Below are positions 35,314 through 45,862 of a DNA stretch of 64,000 nt, piece after piece. Each line of letters begins with the position of its first letter. The stretch's first letter is position 1. The position numbers and the translations under genes are program-made. The stretch is from Rhynchonema sp. JSB1_4 (taxonomy: Eukaryota > Nematoda > Chromadorea > Monhysterida > Xyalidae): assembly GCA_030248065.1 (NCBI GenBank), contig JASAMV010007384.1, forward strand, positions 34,374-98,373. Direction: 5' to 3'. The notes under the pieces were generated by a model. The model saw only the letters and a program-made list of their open reading frames with translations. It made no database searches and had not been told where the DNA came from.

Positions 35314-37953
35314 TCCTCCCACGAGTCCGAGTGCGACCCCTTGTACGGCTTCGACCGACTCCATGCTTGAACTGCCTGCTGATCAAGAGGAACAGATTAT
35401 TTACTGCGAGGTTGGCACTTTGAATGAAACTGGGGTCTTTCATCGTTTGAATCGGGGTCATCTTCTAAAAGTTCGTTGTGTCAATAGGGGTGAGGATAAA
35501 ATGGGTGCAAAAGTAGCGCCTGAATTCAGGATTTGGTCTAAATTTTACTCTGTATTTTCTGCATTTCACAGAATGCCGCAGTGTACGAGTCATCCACAAA
35601 GGCCAAAGACACCGAACAAGCGCTTGAGGACGTTATCCACTGTCCGGAAAAGTACCTTTCGAAAGAGGCACCCAAAATTGTCACCGACAACTTTTGTTTC
35701 GTGGTTGAAGGTTGGACAAAAAACTTGTTTGTTGTAAAAATGGTAGGTATTGTTTACGTTGTAGTCCCGTTCACGGAACCATAAGGTGATGGCAGTGGCA
35801 ATGGCAAAGGTTACGGTAAAGTTCATCTTCCTTGAAAACTCAGGGGAAATCAATGAGAGCAAACGTCAGAAGAAGCAGGATGAACACTGGTGGAAACCGA
35901 CGGGCAAAGCGACCAAATATTATTGGTCAAAAGATCTGGTCAAATTCTACTCCGTTAGTGTTATACTTTTTTACGTCACGTGTCGAAGCAACTACCGTAA
36001 ACCTACCATGCCCCAGGTTACGGTAGTGACAACTCGTGGCAAGATCATGGCAGCCCAATGTCGCAAACCACCAGCTGAACTGGTCTCTGATCAAGTGCTA
36101 AATGCGGAAAACAAACCAGTCAGAAGGATGAGACGTGTCAATCATCCCATTAATGTGCCACTCACTGAGGTTCGAACTGGGGGGGAAAGATTTGAACCGC
36201 AAAGAGAACACGTGAATTGTAGTGAAGATTTTGGTTGCCTACTTTCACAGACGGACATCGTACGGAGTACCGTCGGTTTGAAAGTACATACCAGATGCCA
36301 GCCACGTCACGCCAAGAGAGCCACAAGAACGCTGCACAGGTCTTAGGTATTTGCTGCCACAACAGAACGTATTTGCTGCCACAACAGAACCTCACTACCA
36401 CTGCTGTACAATTTCATTCACAGTTCGCTTGCGTACGGCATCAACGTTTGCTATAATGATCCGATCATCGACTTTAATTGACCTTGCCAACCCTATGCAC
36501 CAATGTATGTATATATACTACAGGTGTTTTCTGTGTCTCGATACTACAGTTGTTGGCGGACGTGTGCGTTCTTCCATCGAATCATCAGCATTGTGCAGCC
36601 GTTGGAACAAGGTGGGTGTTTTGGGCAATTCAGAATGTTGAGCCGTGCGTATACAAACACAGTGATCTTTCATGACACTGCAACACATAATGTATACCTC
36701 ATAATCGGGTCATTGTGACTGGCTCATATCAAACTCACATATACGATGTATTGGAACAACTCGACATTATACAGACCAATCCGCCAGGCTGGACAGATCC
36801 GATTACCAAGTTCTTGATGGGCAGCAGTCGTGTTCCCTAAACCTGCCAACCAAGATGGTGGTGGCACTGTGCTTATGTGCACGGCACTTGTATTCTGAAT
36901 CGATCATGATGAAAAGTTGCAGAGGGCGAGGACCTGCTGGGATTCAAACGTCGTTGTTTCGTCCAATATTTGTGGCGAGGCGCAAAGGACGCTGACAAAC
37001 GTCGAGTAGAGTTCGAATACAACATGATGGTGGCCAAGGAGGGACGGAGACGGTCAAGTCAACGATACGTCGTTACACTGCCACCAGGTATACATCATAC
37101 TGTATATAAGGGACTACTGCAACCACTTTTGGATCTCTTTTCACATAAATGGTCACCGAAACTTATACCTTGCTTATATGAAACTTCTAGCCGATTTATC
37201 GGATCCGGTCCAACTTATAAAGCTGAGCGTATCTCAGCCAGTGGCTCAGCCTCATGGTAAAAGTGTGTTGCTGCTGTGTTTTAGATTCCACCATTTTTAT
37301 TCAATAGATAAGTTTTTAAATTTGAGCTTTGATTAACTTGTTTTGTCATGCGCGTGCACCGCTCGAACCTCGCTTGTTTTGAAATTTGTTATGATTCTAA
37401 GAATAAGATTCGCAATGCAGAATGGCACAAGCACAAAAATTGCACTATTCATTCGCAGGAGAAGGTTCGAACCCGACCAGTCGACGTGACAGTTCATTGT
37501 CATCAACGTCGTCGGCAGAGGACAGCAGGTGGCTTGTGGATGCTTTGCACATTTTTGACGCAGATTTGCACAATACCTGGGGATTAGGCAGTAGCTAGAG
37601 TTAGGTTTCCATTATCAGAAAAATCTGTCGTTCCCCGCAAACTTTTTTCAAACTTTGGTTATCGCGCCGATTGTGTGGCTGCGTCCGGTCCGGTGACCAA
37701 AGTTCGATATCAATCACACACTGTGTTTTGCAGCCGTCAAGCGGGCAGCAGCAGTCGATCGGACTCACTCAAACAACAACTGGGTTCGACGCGAGCTGTG
37801 CGATTGAGAATGGAGAAACGCGCAAGCATTGGCACCAAAGAGGACAATGACAGGAAGACACCCACGTCCAAACGGCGCAGTGCTGCTGATGACAAGGGCA
37901 CACCGAATGTGAACGTGGTGCAAAGACGAAAAATGGGCCGGACCAGTAAATGA
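35314..37953 (+). CDS. Orphan gene B, tandem paralogue of gene A
   Basis: Nine exons (35314-35470, 35572-35710, 35844-35953, 36017-36169, 36251-36283, 36524-36611, 36923-37087, 37459-37528, 37734-37953) close in frame to a stop. The first exon enters in phase 2, so at least one upstream exon is missing. Diagnostic matches to gene A are 'IVTDNFCFVVEG', 'ATKYYWSKDLVKFYS', 'SRYYSCWRTCAFFHRIISIV' and 'KRRCFVQYLWRGAKDADKRR'. The C-terminal 70 residues are basic and Ser-rich. Gene A has the whole domain in one 775-base exon, while here it is split by seven introns. That suggests either intron loss in A (perhaps by reverse transcription) or intron gain in B. Function unknown. Confidence 0.7.
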
Positions 37954-38972
37954 ATTATTATGCTTGCGCTACGATCACTGACACATCTCAGTTGCAGAAC
38001 TTTGGTATGCCAACTCAGAAATTGATACGATATTGACATTTCGCATCTACAACACTTTTATGAATTCTTCTTTTTGTGGATTGTTCATGCGCTTAGTAGA
38101 TTATCTTCAAATTGTTATCATGCCATCATGTTCATTCCCAGGGGCTAGGTTTGAATTTAAGGGGTACCTGACGGAAAGTCACTTTCATCCAGTGCTCATT
38201 CCATTTATGAAGCGTCGTTTTTTTCTTGTGTTCGTTAAAAATTAGGCGCTTGCTGAACCATGTTTCAGTCAAATCAGCAGAAGCGCGCGTAGCGCGCAAA
38301 AATGTTGGCTTTTTTGTTCCCGGAACCACAAGAAGCCAGTGCGATTTTGGGTTCTTTTTTCCTTTTAACTTCTGAGAGAGGCTACGGTACTCCCTAAACG
38401 GCTGAGAGGGATACCATACCTGTACCCCAGGTACACCCTGTCCTACGCCACTGTTCATTCCACAGTGATTCATCGATAAAGCGTTGCCTTATTGAACATA
38501 TCGTACATAACCAGAAACATGCGGTAATCTTTTTTCCACGAGAAGATCTATGTATGTGTTGAAACCACACGAGCCGAAATCAAACTGAGCATGCTGCATT
38601 GAGTAGACTGCACGAGTAGGTCCATCCTGTACATGCAAGTACACCTAATGTATGTATATGCACATGATCCATGCCCAATGTGTACTTGAATGTTGAATGT
38701 GAAAACACTGGGCGAGGTTATACGCCAAAGGTCGCACATGCGCATCCCCAGACATGCATGCATACACGTCACGTCTGCGTGCAAACTAATGCCAGTTTTT
38801 CGTGTGTGCATGGCACATTGATTTGCGTGCCTGATCATCACAACACAAGTCTGCAGTGTTCAAAGAATGAAAATTTGGATCGCGTTTTGTTTTCGGAACT
38901 TTAGTGGTTCTTCCGTTCCAGCGGCTGGCGATTTTCGTTGAGAATTCTCAAAATCAAATCAAACTGTGAAGA
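37954..38972. other. Intergenic region with a core-type repeat
   Basis: No exon was recognised. The section at about 38140-38480 resembles the repeat at about 61000-61300. Both carry a GTCA…ATCCAGT…TTCCATTT…GAA segment, followed by a GCGCGC palindrome next to an A/T run (here GCGCGCGTAGCGCGCAAAAA at about 38284-38303). The remainder up to the UGT start codon should contain that gene's promoter. Confidence 0.5.
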
Positions 38973-41900
38973 ATGCAACTGTCAATTTCGATTCTCATTC
39001 CGATCCTAATCCTGATCTCGTCATGTTTCGGTGGCAAAGTGCTGCTTTTACCTCATCCTTTTGTCCTGTCGCACGTTATGTTGTTGTATCGCTTAGCTGG
39101 CAAATTAGCTGAACGAGGACATAATGTCACTATGCTCAGGTGGGCCTTTGCACCGATTACTTTGACCATGCGGCGTCCGGTCAGTGTCAAATTTGGTAAT
39201 TGGATCGATCCTGCCTTGTTCACGGTCGAAATTACTAAATTTCAAAGTATTCTAAATACAAGAGAAGTCACGTAACGATGGCTGGGCCAATCCGATCACC
39301 AAGTTTAATTTTTGTTGTGAAACATCAGCAGGCACAGCACATGCCGATGTGATTGTATTCAGATGGCCAGCCACAGACAGCATCGCATCACGTCCCATTC
39401 CGTTGGGTGTCAATGTGATCGATTATCACTTTGAAAAACGCGAGTGGGTATTGGATGAAATTGATCGAATCGTGTGGACCATCCCCGAAAGCGCTTCAAT
39501 GTATTTCAAGTACGTGAGTTAGTCTATCGTTCATAAAGAACCCCTAGTTGGATGCACGAAGCACTCACATTGAGAATCGACACACTATACAGCCGTGCGC
39601 GTTCATAGTATCACAATCACTTTGCAGCTTCATGAAGAAAGGCCTTGGTGTGGCAATAGAGCCCTGTCAGACGTTGATCGCGCAACCAGAGCTAATGCAA
39701 CGATTGAGGGACGAACATTACGATTTGGTGTTCATCGATCCGAATGCACACGGGTGCAGTTGGATCATTGCTAATCAAATTGGTGAGCCTACATCTTGGG
39801 ACTTTGCGGTTGTGCAGCGAGAAGGAAGGAGGTGGTCCAAAATGATCATCGCAGCAGAACTGTGCACAGATATGTAGGTGCGCACCGGTTGTGCACGCGG
39901 CACTATTATTCTGACTATGTTTTCATTTCGACCAAATAACTATCAAGTCCGCAATTTGTGACGCAGATGCGCCATACATCTCGGTGATCCCGAGCCTGGC
40001 CATCCACACCCTCGAGTACGCGGCTGGCACCCCATCACCGTTCAGTACAGTGCCGTGCATGTTCAGCGCATTCAGTGACAGAATGAATTTTCAGTGAGTC
40101 ACTGCGCTGAAATTGTAAAATCAGATTTTGGTGCCACGCGTAAGACACACAAGCTTTTCTTCAAAATTTCCCTCCCGGTCCGAATCGATCCCATCGTGGT
40201 CACGTGGCTTTTTTACTAAGGATATTTCACTGTTATAATATGATGACACGAACTTCGACCGGAATAAAAGTTGTCTCCAGACGGCACAGAATGAATCGAT
40301 CTTGCTCTTCATGCTAACTTCCACGAACACACTCTTGCAGGGAACGTATGACGAACATGTTTGCGCAATTGGGTTTGACCAGCAGTTACTGGTGGGCGTT
40401 GGAGTACCTGATCAGTTTGTGCTCACCGTGGAAAGTCACAGCGCACAATCCGCTGATGATTCTGTTACTGCAAAACGCCATCTTGGAATACGCACGACCG
40501 TACACCTTGACCATGGTGCCAGCTGGAACGAAGGAATGGCTCAGGGAACCGAATATTAGTGTGAGTTACTGGATGCTTTCTTGAAAATTTCATCTTGAAC
40601 TAGGATTTAGAAAATACTTATAAGCAACGTTCAAAAAGACCATTCCCCTATGCCACTGGCACTCTCTCACTTCATGGCACTCAACACCATACTGCCATCA
40701 ATGAATGCATACTGTATACTCTCCATAATTGTCCATTGAAACATCATCAAATGTTGCAATAGTGCAGAGAAATATTGTAAAAATTTCGCACTGGCGGCCA
40801 CCAAAGTATGTATATGTATAATATGTAGGACACCTGCTCAAACTTTACATTTCGTCAGAAAATGGCACAGGCTGTGTGGCGCAAAACGTGCCATTGTCTA
40901 TACAGACGGCACTTGTGTTTCAGAAACTACCATCACCGGTGCTGGATCCGATGTCGAAGGGCACAATTATATTCTCAATGACCACAATGGGAAGGCATGC
41001 GATACTGCCAGATGACATCAAGCAGACATTCAGGGATGCATTCAGACAGTCAGTTGTGTGACGTCGACGCAGGGCGTGCACGCAGTTCATTGCTTCTTGC
41101 GCGCTTTTTTAAGTTTGCGGCTGCATTGCGTGTCCATCAATTGAGTCTTATTTACATATTTACAAAATGCAATCGCAACATCGAGTACCAAAACCGGATC
41201 GGATTCGAATCGCTCACGTGACGATTGTGTATCCAGGATATTTTTTACATCTGCGCAGAAGACACAGCGTCGACAAGCGTAAATGCAGTCAACAGACTGC
41301 TAACAAAAAAAGCGCGCTGTTCCCTCTCATGGAGCTTGTGATTGTCGTTCAATAAAAAAAATAGCAAAAATAACAACTTTATATAACTATTGCAGACTGA
41401 GCGACTATCGCATAATCTGGCGTCAGCTGAGTGTCAACGACACGTTGGACGTCGGTGACCTGCCACATGTGTACACGACGTCGTGGTTCAATCAGATGGA
41501 TGTGTTTGGTTGGTGCCGTCGATCGAGTGAACAAAAATAATCAAAAATAACAAATTCCAAAAAAAAACTTCAGCACACAACAAAACCAAACTTCTGATAA
41601 CGCACGCCGGACTAACGACAGTGATTGAAGCAGCCACACATGGAATACCGATATTAGGTGGGCGGATAAAATACATAAGAATCTGTAATTCGTGTGTTTA
41701 GCCAATCATGTCGGCGGTATCAAGCTTGGTGATCGAATCCCACTTTTGGTCACCTAACGTTTTCTCCACCAGATTTAAAGATGTACATACCAGCACTCCT
41801 CACGGGCGGTGTTGGGAACGAAAATGGTGCGCAAGTACTTGTTAATGCAAACTTGAGGAAATGGGAAAAAAGATGGCCAACACACGTGATAAAAAAACAC

Positions 41901-42648
41901 AGTCACGAAAGAAGAAACTTTTGTGCAAGCAATAGTTAGTGTAACTTCCCAGCACTGCAGCACTTGAACAGTTTTCACGTTCGTCGAAAACGGTGGCGTC
42001 GGTAAATCAGGGAGTTTCCTTTGTTCAGAAATTCACGTAACCAAAATCCAAATCGACCAAGCTTGATACCGCTGGTAACATCGCTCACTTTGCCCAGAGG
42101 TGACCAATGCTGTCAAAATAAAGAAGCGCGCCTGATTGTTTATACGCTCAGCAGCAATATTTGCAGCGATGCCGCTTTGCATCGACCATCACGCCAACGC
42201 CGTTCGATTGGTATCGAGGGGCAGCGCGTTGAGAATGGCAAAGAACGCACTCACAGTCGAACTGGTGGTGCACAAAATCAGGCAAATTGTGGAGCACCAA
42301 AGGTTCGGTGTGTTTGTTGAATACAGAACAACTCATATGGGCAAAGTGGATGAGAGCTACGAACCTGTGCGCAGTCGCACGGCAAATGGTCCCAATCGAT
42401 TTCGATGTTTCAGTTTCTCTGACAAAGCGCACAACATCCGTGCCATGATGTCCACACACAAAACAGGCTTGTACGGTGAGGAGCAGGACATTTTCGTGTG
42501 GTGGCTGGAGTACGGTATTCGGCACGGATTCAAACTGCGCACACTCAAGCCAAACACAACGCACATGACTTTCGTCGATTATTTTTTGTTGGATGTCGAT
42601 GTGACAATGTTGTTTGTTATTGTTGCATTCGTTAGTTGGATTAGATGA
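38973..42648 (+). CDS. UDP-glycosyltransferase (UGT, GT1 family)
   Basis: Ten exons (38973-39246, 39329-39509, 39628-39782, 39967-40093, 40341-40558, 40859-41048, 41396-41508, 41574-41657, 42167-42302, 42414-42648) close to 570 residues. A signal peptide (MQLSISILIPILILISSC) is followed by the acceptor-binding half, with the presumed catalytic His at 34 (VLSHVMLLYRLAG…RGHNVTML) and 'GTPSPFSTVP…FSDRMNF'. The donor-binding half has 'KGTIIFSMTTMG' and the signature 'ITHAGLTTVIEAATHGIPIL'. It continues 'AMPLCIDHHANAVRL', 'DIFVWWLEYGIRHG' and a C-terminal membrane anchor (VTMLFVIVAFVSWI). The enzyme would act in the ER lumen on small lipophilic substrates or lipids. The donor-contact pair is Asp-His rather than the usual Asp-Gln, which may indicate UDP-galactose use. 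The first exon's donor (39246) was chosen by phase. Confidence 0.92.
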
Positions 42649-43247
42649 TGAACTATCCTTTATTTATTTATTGCCTCTTCTCTCTGTCACCTCAAATTGA
42701 CCATTCACAAAATTGGATAAAGCTGCTTGTTATTGTCGTCCTTGTTTCTACCACAACGTGCCTACACGTGTATGCTCAAACCGTGCTGTATTTTGCGCGA
42801 GCATGAAACCAGCTCGTGTGGGCGTTTTTGGAGTTGCGTGCTCATCTGGTACATTCACACTGACGATTAGTTGGCGACAACCTGGTGCACCGGGCGTCTG
42901 TGAAAACAGGTCGAAACGGGCAACCCATAAACACGTCGCATAATTCTCGCACATGACACTTTTACGTTGCCGATATCCTGCGTGGTCTTTAAGCGGGGCA
43001 GATTTCCCAACCAAAAATAAAAAATTTGCACCGAGACCACGTATTGATGTCTGTGCAGTGCTTGGTAAAAAGTCAGGATGCGCAGGTGGTTATTGGCTAT
43101 TTTTAAATACCGCACACAGTTAAGAATGGGAAGTGACCACCAGACGCAAAATGGCGTGCAACAGTTAGTATATGCTGGGCACAGCACACAAACCAGTGAG
43201 GTCCTCATGCATACTCTGGTGCACTACGCACATAAAAGGCAGAAATT
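42649..43247. other. Intergenic region upstream of the histone-side element
   Basis: No gene was recognised. A segment at about 42809-42935 (CCAGCTCGTGT … GGTCGAAACGGGCAAC) has a diverged direct-orientation counterpart at about 50259-50375, on the other side of the histone cluster. CACATAAAAGGC at about 43230-43240 nearly repeats TGCATAAAAGGC, which lies just beyond the mobile element at about 45298-45309. Confidence 0.45.
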
Positions 43248-43628
43248 ATCATGTTAGTCTGTTTTGTTAGTCTGTTTTGTTAGTCTGTCGTTTTCTGTAA
43301 CGTTACAGCATAGGAGAAAAAAAAACAGACTGACATCGACAGACTAACATGAGCACGATCCTATCTTCAACACTGTGTTTTGTTTTTCAAAGAAAATGGC
43401 TTCCAGCATGCGATCACAGCAAATCAGTCTATGGAAAACTGGAAAATGGACTTTGTAAAAATGGAAAATACGCCTCGTGATGTTTCTGAACTGGTTGCAA
43501 TTTGTGTCATTTACATAGGGAGCCAATAACTTGTTGCTTTGTGGTGCAATCACATTAAAACGTGTTGAATGCGTGAATTTAAAAGTTTTATAGTTTGCAT
43601 CACATTTTCAACACTATTTTTGCGGGGC

Positions 43629-43964
43629 CGTAATTCGTGGACCGGCCGACCGCTGACCGGTACATTTGGCTACGGTAGCTATAGCACAGGCAGCGGACGG
43701 AGCCCGCTAACGGCAACCTCGTTAACCGTGTGGGAATGTTCTGCAAGCTGGAGCAGCGGACGGAGCCCGCTAACGGCAACACCGTTAACCGTGCGGGAAT
43801 GTTCTGCAAGCTGGAGCAGCGGACGGAGCCCGCTAACGGCAACTCCGTTAACCGTGTGGGAATGTCCTGCTATCGGAAATATGGGTTACGGTAGCTATGC
43901 TGCCTGTGCTATAGCTACCGTAGCTAAATGTACCGGTCAGCGGTCGGCCGGTCCACGAATTACG
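43629..43964. repeat. Palindromic repeat with 63-bp tandem units
   Basis: Arms of about 65 bp (CGTAATTCGTGGACCGGCC… at 43629, inverse ending at 43964) pair almost perfectly and include CGGTAGCTATAGCACAGGCA. The loop region contains three tandem copies of a 63-bp unit starting at 43690, 43753 and 43816, each with GCGGACGGAGCCCGCTAACG. It lies within the larger element 43248-45291 and may be an independent nested insertion. Confidence 0.75.
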
Positions 43965-44032
43965 TTCCCATTTTTGCAATCACGGTGTCTGTTCACATAG
44001 GTATAATGAGAAAAATCAGCAAAAAGTGTGTA

Positions 44033-44112
44033 CCATGTGACCGGCCGAGCTTTGAACCTCCGAGTGCGCAACGCGTGCGATCACAGAGCCAAGCCATTGA
44101 CCACTAGGACAT
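44033..44112 (-). other. Degenerate tRNA-like segment
   Basis: Read on the minus strand this has a plausible A box (TCCTAGTGGTCAATGGC) and B box (GGTTCAAAGCTC) about 35 nt apart, as in a tRNA or tRNA-derived SINE head. The T arm and acceptor stem do not pair properly, so it is not called as a functional tRNA. It sits inside the 2-kb mobile element. Confidence 0.3.
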
Positions 44113-44537
44113 ACGGGCGTCTGCTGGCGGCTGCTTAATGCTTTATATAAACACAAGCAGTGCGACCGAGTGTGTGTGTGTTGCTGCTGTGCTGCAGCAG
44201 TGTGTTGTGTGTCTGTGTGTTGTGTGTGTGTGTTTGCATGTGCTGCGCTGAGTTTAAATCTGCAAGGTGGCTGCTGGGAAATAGCTTGGGTAGGATTGGA
44301 TCTCAAATCAACATTTTCGCTCTATTATTTCGCTCATGTCGCAGAGAAAGTTTTTGCACAAAAACACAGGAGTTACTCAAAGCAGTACCACGGCCACTGT
44401 CGACGCAGTCAGATCGTGTTTTCAGCTTTGTTCTGCGTTACCTGCTCCTTTTCCCCAAAATGGGTGTGATAACAGTGAATAAAGCTTATCGTTTCGTTGT
44501 GCCTAAAGGCAAAGCCTAGGCGTTTCGTTGTGCCCAA

Positions 44538-44955
44538 GGCAAAGCCTAAAAACTAAGTAGGATATGGACAATAAATTGAGGGGGTCCACAAATTTCACTG
44601 CCAAAACAGCGCCAGATCGAGGCAGAATTCGTTTCGTGTGCCTAAGGCAAAGCCTAAAAATAAGTAGGATATGGACAATAAATTGAGGGGGTCCACAAAT
44701 TTTACTGCCAAAACAGCGGTAGATCGAGGCAGAATTCGTTTCGTGTGCCTAAGGCAAAGCCTAAAAAATAAGTAGGATATGGACTGTAAATTGCGGGGGG
44801 ATCCACAAATTTCACTGCCAAACCAGCGCCAAATAGAGCCAGAATTCGGTTCGTAAGCCTAGGCAAAGCCTAAAAATAAGTAGGATATGGACAGTAAATT
44901 GCGGGGGCATCCACAAATTTCACTGCCAAAACAGCGCCAGATCCAGGCGCAATTC
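44538..44955. repeat. Tandem repeat, about 108-bp unit, four copies
   Basis: Units begin GGCAAAGCCTAAAAA at 44538, 44646, 44753 and 44862, so the period is 107-109 bp. Each unit has AAGTAGGATATGGAC, then a GGGG-run with TCCACAAATTT, then ACTGCCAAAACAGCG and AGAATTCG. Copies differ by a few substitutions and small indels. The array is inside the 2-kb inverted-repeat element. Confidence 0.85.
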
Positions 44956-45326
44956 GTGTCCGCCAAACACACAATACATTCAGCGGGTAAGTAAAAGTTT
45001 CACAGGTAAGAAACACCAATAGCGAAACATAATAGTGCGCATTTTCCATTTTTACACACTGCTGCGTGCAAAATGAGTTGCCGTTATCGGATGCTGGAAC
45101 CAATTTACTTTCAAATCGCATAATGAAAGCCATTTTCTTTGAACAACGAAACACAGTGTTAAAGATAGGATCGTGCTCATGTTAGTCTGTCGATGTCAGT
45201 CTGTTTTTTTTCCTATGCTGTAGTGTTGAAATCCTTAAGTACTGAGGCCGACAGACTAACAAAACAGACTAACAAAACAGACTAACATGATCATTAGTGC
45301 ATAAAAGGCGCGTCACACAGCTTGGG

Positions 45327-45334
45327 TATATAAA
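45327..45334 (+). promoter_or_regulatory. TATA box of histone H2A
   Basis: TATATAAA, 80 bases upstream of the H2A start codon and only 35 bases downstream of the end of the inverted-repeat element. The similar position in all four histone genes supports it. Confidence 0.8.
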
Positions 45335-45413
45335 GACGGCCTTGTGCCCACTTTGACATTCACATCGTGATTTCTCTCTCGCTTTCGACCAACGTCAAAA
45401 TCGTCAAGTGAAC

Positions 45414-45794
45414 ATGTCTGGCCGTGGTGGTAAAGGAGGCAAAGCTAAGGCTAAGGCCAAGTCCCGCAGCAGCCGTGCTGGTCTGCAGTTCCCCGTGGGC
45501 CGCATCCACTCGCGTCTGCGAAAGGGCAACTTCGCCGAGCGTGTCGGAGCTGGTGCACCCGTGTACCTGGCTGCCGTCATGGAATATCTGGCCGCCGAAG
45601 TGTTGGAGTTGGCCGGCAACGCCGCTCGTGACAACAAGAAGACGCGCATCAACCCGCGTCACTTGCAATTGGCCGTGCGCAACGACGAGGAGTTGAACAA
45701 GCTCCTGGCCGGCGTCACCATTGCCCAGGGTGGTGTGCTGCCCAACATCCAGGCCGTGCTTCTGCCCAAGAAGACCGGTGGCGAGAAGAAATAA
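45414..45794 (+). CDS. H2A: Histone H2A (replication-dependent)
   Basis: An intronless 126-residue frame starts [20 protein letters not shown], runs through '[20 protein letters not shown]' and '[20 protein letters not shown]', and ends KKTGGEKK. It has the full H2A fold, the acidic patch (…RNDEELN) and no C-terminal SQ motif, so it is the canonical form rather than H2A.X or H2A.Z. It forms dimers with H2B in the nucleosome. There is a TATA box upstream, and the 3' end carries a UUCG hairpin (45817-45830) and the histone stem-loop (45847-45862), which mark an S-phase, non-polyadenylated mRNA. Confidence 0.98.
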   Translation: MSGRGGKGGKAKAKAKSRSSRAGLQFPVGRIHSRLRKGNFAERVGAGAPVYLAAVMEYLAAEVLELAGNAARDNKKTRINPRHLQLAVRNDEELNKLLAGVTIAQGGVLPNIQAVLLPKKTGGEKK

Positions 45795-45816
45795 GTGACG
45801 TGAACCAACGAAACCT

Positions 45817-45830
45817 TGGACTTCGGTCCA
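45817..45830 (+). promoter_or_regulatory. Conserved UUCG-tetraloop hairpin, H2A 3' UTR
   Basis: TGGAC-TTCG-GTCCA folds into a five-pair stem closed by C(UUCG)G, a very stable tetraloop. It lies 16 bases before the histone stem-loop. The same hairpin at the same spacing is present in the other three histone genes. Confidence 0.8.
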
Positions 45831-45846
45831 CTTACCCAAACCCAAC

Positions 45847-45862
45847 GGCCCTCTTCAGGGCC
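45847..45862 (+). terminator. Histone 3'-end stem-loop, H2A
   Basis: GGCCCTCTTCAGGGCC: six-pair stem with a CUUC loop, followed by ACCACA. It is the SLBP-binding site that directs 3' processing of replication-dependent histone mRNA. Confidence 0.95.

Larger units (their letters stand above)
43248..45291. mobile_element. 2-kb composite inverted-repeat element upstream of histone H2A
   Basis: Both ends carry about 300 bp of inverted repeat. The outermost 40 bases are iterated CATGTTAGTCTGTTTTG modules (left from 43248, right to 45291). A second matching block follows, containing ACAGACTGACATCGACAGAC and AGCACGATCCTATC, and then a diverged block containing CAAAGAAAATGGCTT. Inside are a 336-bp perfect-armed palindrome with three 63-bp tandem repeats (43629-43964), a tRNA-like segment (about 44033-44110), a GT-rich microsatellite (about 44165-44233) and about four copies of a 108-bp tandem repeat (44538-44955). 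There is no transposase and no clear target duplication. The right end stops 35 bp before the TATA box of H2A. Confidence 0.75.

Noticed and set aside
40551..40565. GAATATTAGT at the UGT exon 5 donor as a member of the intronic motif family
   Set aside because: It spans a coding exon end (…PNI) and lacks the GCCGTGC half; probably coincidence.
41775..41978. Extra UGT exon after 'GIPIL' starting DLKMYIPALLTGG
   Set aside because: The frame stops soon after, and joining 41657 directly to 42167 restores the UGT donor motif in phase.
44033..44112. Functional tRNA gene
   Set aside because: The T arm and acceptor stem do not pair; only box-like motifs are present, so it was kept as a degenerate tRNA-like segment.
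43690..44955. Regularly spaced repeats resembling a CRISPR array
   Set aside because: The 63-bp and 108-bp units are plain tandem repeats with no unique spacers, in a eukaryotic mobile element.
43248..45291. Autonomous transposon
   Set aside because: No frame shows a DDE transposase, helicase or reverse transcriptase; all frames are short or repetitive.
45360..45845. 161-codon antisense frame over histone H2A (and similar long antisense frames over H2B, H4 and H3)
   Set aside because: These mirror the strongly biased codons of the histone genes, and the conserved protein is on the + strand.
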